From positions 2,480,001 to 2,544,000 of the forward strand of contig NZ_PDJQ01000001.1 in the NCBI RefSeq assembly GCF_002563855.1: a stretch of DNA of 64,000 nt, read 5' to 3'. The position numbers were made by a program, and so were the translations under genes. Below are positions 63,010 through 64,000 of the stretch, piece by piece. The stretch comes from Tepidiforma thermophila (lineage in GTDB: Bacteria > Chloroflexota > Dehalococcoidia > Tepidiformales > Tepidiformaceae). The notes below the pieces were generated by a model. It was not told the DNA's origin. It worked only from the letters and a program-made list of their open reading frames with translations, and did not search any database. Numbering within the stretch: position 1 is the first letter of the stretch; each line of letters begins with the position of its first letter.

Positions 63010-64000
63010 GGGTTCTGCTGGCGACGGATTCGTTTCCGCCGAAGATTGATGGGGTTTCCGATACCGCCGCTATTGTGGCCCGCGTGCTGGGCCGGTTCGG
63101 GCATACGGCCCGGGTGATTGCGCCGGCGCCGGGGCCCGAGGAGGTGGAAGGGGCGCGTGTTGCGCGGATCGGTTCGATACCGGCGCCGCTCTACCCTGAG
63201 CTGCGGCTCGGGGTGGCGCTCGACCGGGTGGTGCGGATTGCGCGGTCGCGGTGGGACGGGGCGATTGTCCTGACGCCGGGCCCGATCGGGGCGACGGTTG
63301 CGCTGGCGCTGCGCAGGGAGACGCCGCTGCTCAATATCTACACGACGGATATCCCGCGGTATTTGCAGACGTACGGCATGCACCAGTTCGTGGGCGCGGC
63401 GACGTGGCTGCTGCGGCGGATGGCGGAGCGGTCGGAGCGGACGCTCTGCCCGACCCGGTTTGTGGAGGAGGAGCTGCGGGCGCTGGGGTTTCCGCGGCTG
63501 GAGGTCTGGGGCCGGGGCGTCGATACGGAGCTGTTCAACCCGGGCCGCCGGAGCGCGGCAATGCGTGCGCGCCTGGCCGGGGGCGAACCGGAACGGCCGC
63601 TCGTGCTGTACGTGGGGCGGCTGGCGAAGGAGAAGCGGCTGGAGACGCTGGCTGAGGTGGCGGAGGTGCTGCCCGGGGTGCGGCTGGCGCTGGTCGGCGA
63701 TGGTCCGGAGCGGGCGCGGCTGGAGGAGCTGTTTGCCGGGAAGCCGGTGGTGTTCACCGGCTATTTGCGGGGGGTGGAGCTGGCGGAGGCGTTTGCTTCA
63801 GCGGATGTGTTCGTGTTCCCGAGCTGGACGGACACGTTCGGGCAGGTGGTGCTGCAGGCGATGGCGTGCGGGCTGCCGCCGGTGGTCGTGACGGGCTCGG
63901 CGACGGCGGAGCTGGTGCGTCCCGGGGTGTGCGGGCTGCATGTGGCGCCGGGCCGACCGGGGGCGCTGGCAGCTGCGGTGCGGCGCCTGGTGGAGGACGA
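63006..64000 (+). CDS. GT4 glycosyltransferase, SQD2/MgtA-like (3' end outside window)
   Basis: Runs open from GTG 63006 to the window edge. Translated: VRVLLATDSFPPKIDGVSDT at the start, RGVDTELFNPGRR, LVLYVGRLAKEKRLETLAEV, VFTGYLRGVELAEAFASADV, PSWTDTFGQVVLQAMACGLP. This series follows SQD2-type sulfoquinovosyl/glucuronosyl-diacylglycerol and PimB-like mannosyltransferases. Takes UDP- or GDP-sugars; a donor from the overlapping dehydrogenase (UDP-GlcA) is plausible. Confidence 0.87.
   Translation, partial: MRVLLATDSFPPKIDGVSDTAAIVARVLGRFGHTARVIAPAPGPEEVEGARVARIGSIPAPLYPELRLGVALDRVVRIARSRWDGAIVLTPGPIGATVALALRRETPLLNIYTTDIPRYLQTYGMHQFVGAATWLLRRMAERSERTLCPTRFVEEELRALGFPRLEVWGRGVDTELFNPGRRSAAMRARLAGGEPERPLVLYVGRLAKEKRLETLAEVAEVLPGVRLALVGDGPERARLEELFAGKPVVFTGYLRGVELAEAFASADVFVFPSWTDTFGQVVLQAMACGLPPVVVTGSATAELVRPGVCGLHVAPGRPGALAAAVRRLVED

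Overview
The window is GC-rich (about 70%), gene-dense bacterial chromosome. The best match I can argue for is a Chloroflexota bacterium, perhaps Dehalococcoidia/Tepidiforma-like. The reasons are a large membrane protein of the Chloroflexi/archaea-type GT39 plus DUF2298 class, nickel superoxide dismutase, many Thr/Pro-linker surface proteins, and housekeeping genes (rpsP-khpA-rimM, tig-clpP-clpX) in ordinary bacterial order. No phage, insertion sequence, CRISPR array or rRNA was seen. There is one tRNA (Ala, CGC) and one FMN riboswitch. Taxonomy is inference from gene content, not from a marker search.

Layout: 1-900, end of a Xer recombinase. 922-6358 (minus), acpS-nnr-fabF-recJ and a lone Clp N-domain protein. 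6496-9188 (plus), folD, a YbaK-type deacylase, a UbiA-type transferase and an IscU/NifU-like scaffold. 9318-16912, a CAP-domain surface protein, the tldD-tldE protease pair, an MFS transporter, an exonuclease, and two lower-GC secreted/anchored proteins. 17017-19639, FMN-riboswitch-controlled ribE-ribBA-ribH. 19655-25090, surface proteins, ribokinase, flavin reductase, Nudix, the NiSOD maturation protease and a VOC protein. 25154-28417, tig-clpP-clpX. 28499-32094, an Opp-type importer without ATPases. 32231-38416, aspS, regulators, MidA-like methyltransferase, peroxiredoxin. 38406-44108, a 1514-residue membrane glycosyltransferase fusion and gapA. 44185-51884, small metal proteins, ferredoxins, tRNA-Ala, rimM-khpA-rpsP-ffh, sodN and a peroxiredoxin. 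51993-64000, an alcohol dehydrogenase, a UgpABCE-like importer, a glycosidase-like protein, a flippase-like membrane protein, two GT4 glycosyltransferases and a nucleotide-sugar dehydrogenase.

The most interesting reading is of the right end. A glycerol-3-phosphate-type importer sits beside a sugar-nucleotide dehydrogenase and an SQD2-like glycosyltransferase. GTTCA-type repeats occur in both intergenic regions, one pair with an 11-bp period like an actinobacterial PHO box. This suggests, as a hypothesis, a phosphate-starvation/glycolipid-remodelling locus.

Expression signals form a pattern. Several genes lack a Shine-Dalgarno sequence but have a TAnnCT hexamer 6-8 nt before the start codon, as expected for leaderless mRNAs. 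Sixteen neighbouring gene pairs share exact 4-bp ATGA/GTGA stop-start overlaps, implying translational coupling. NiSOD (sodN) and its protease (sodX) are both present, 27 kb apart.
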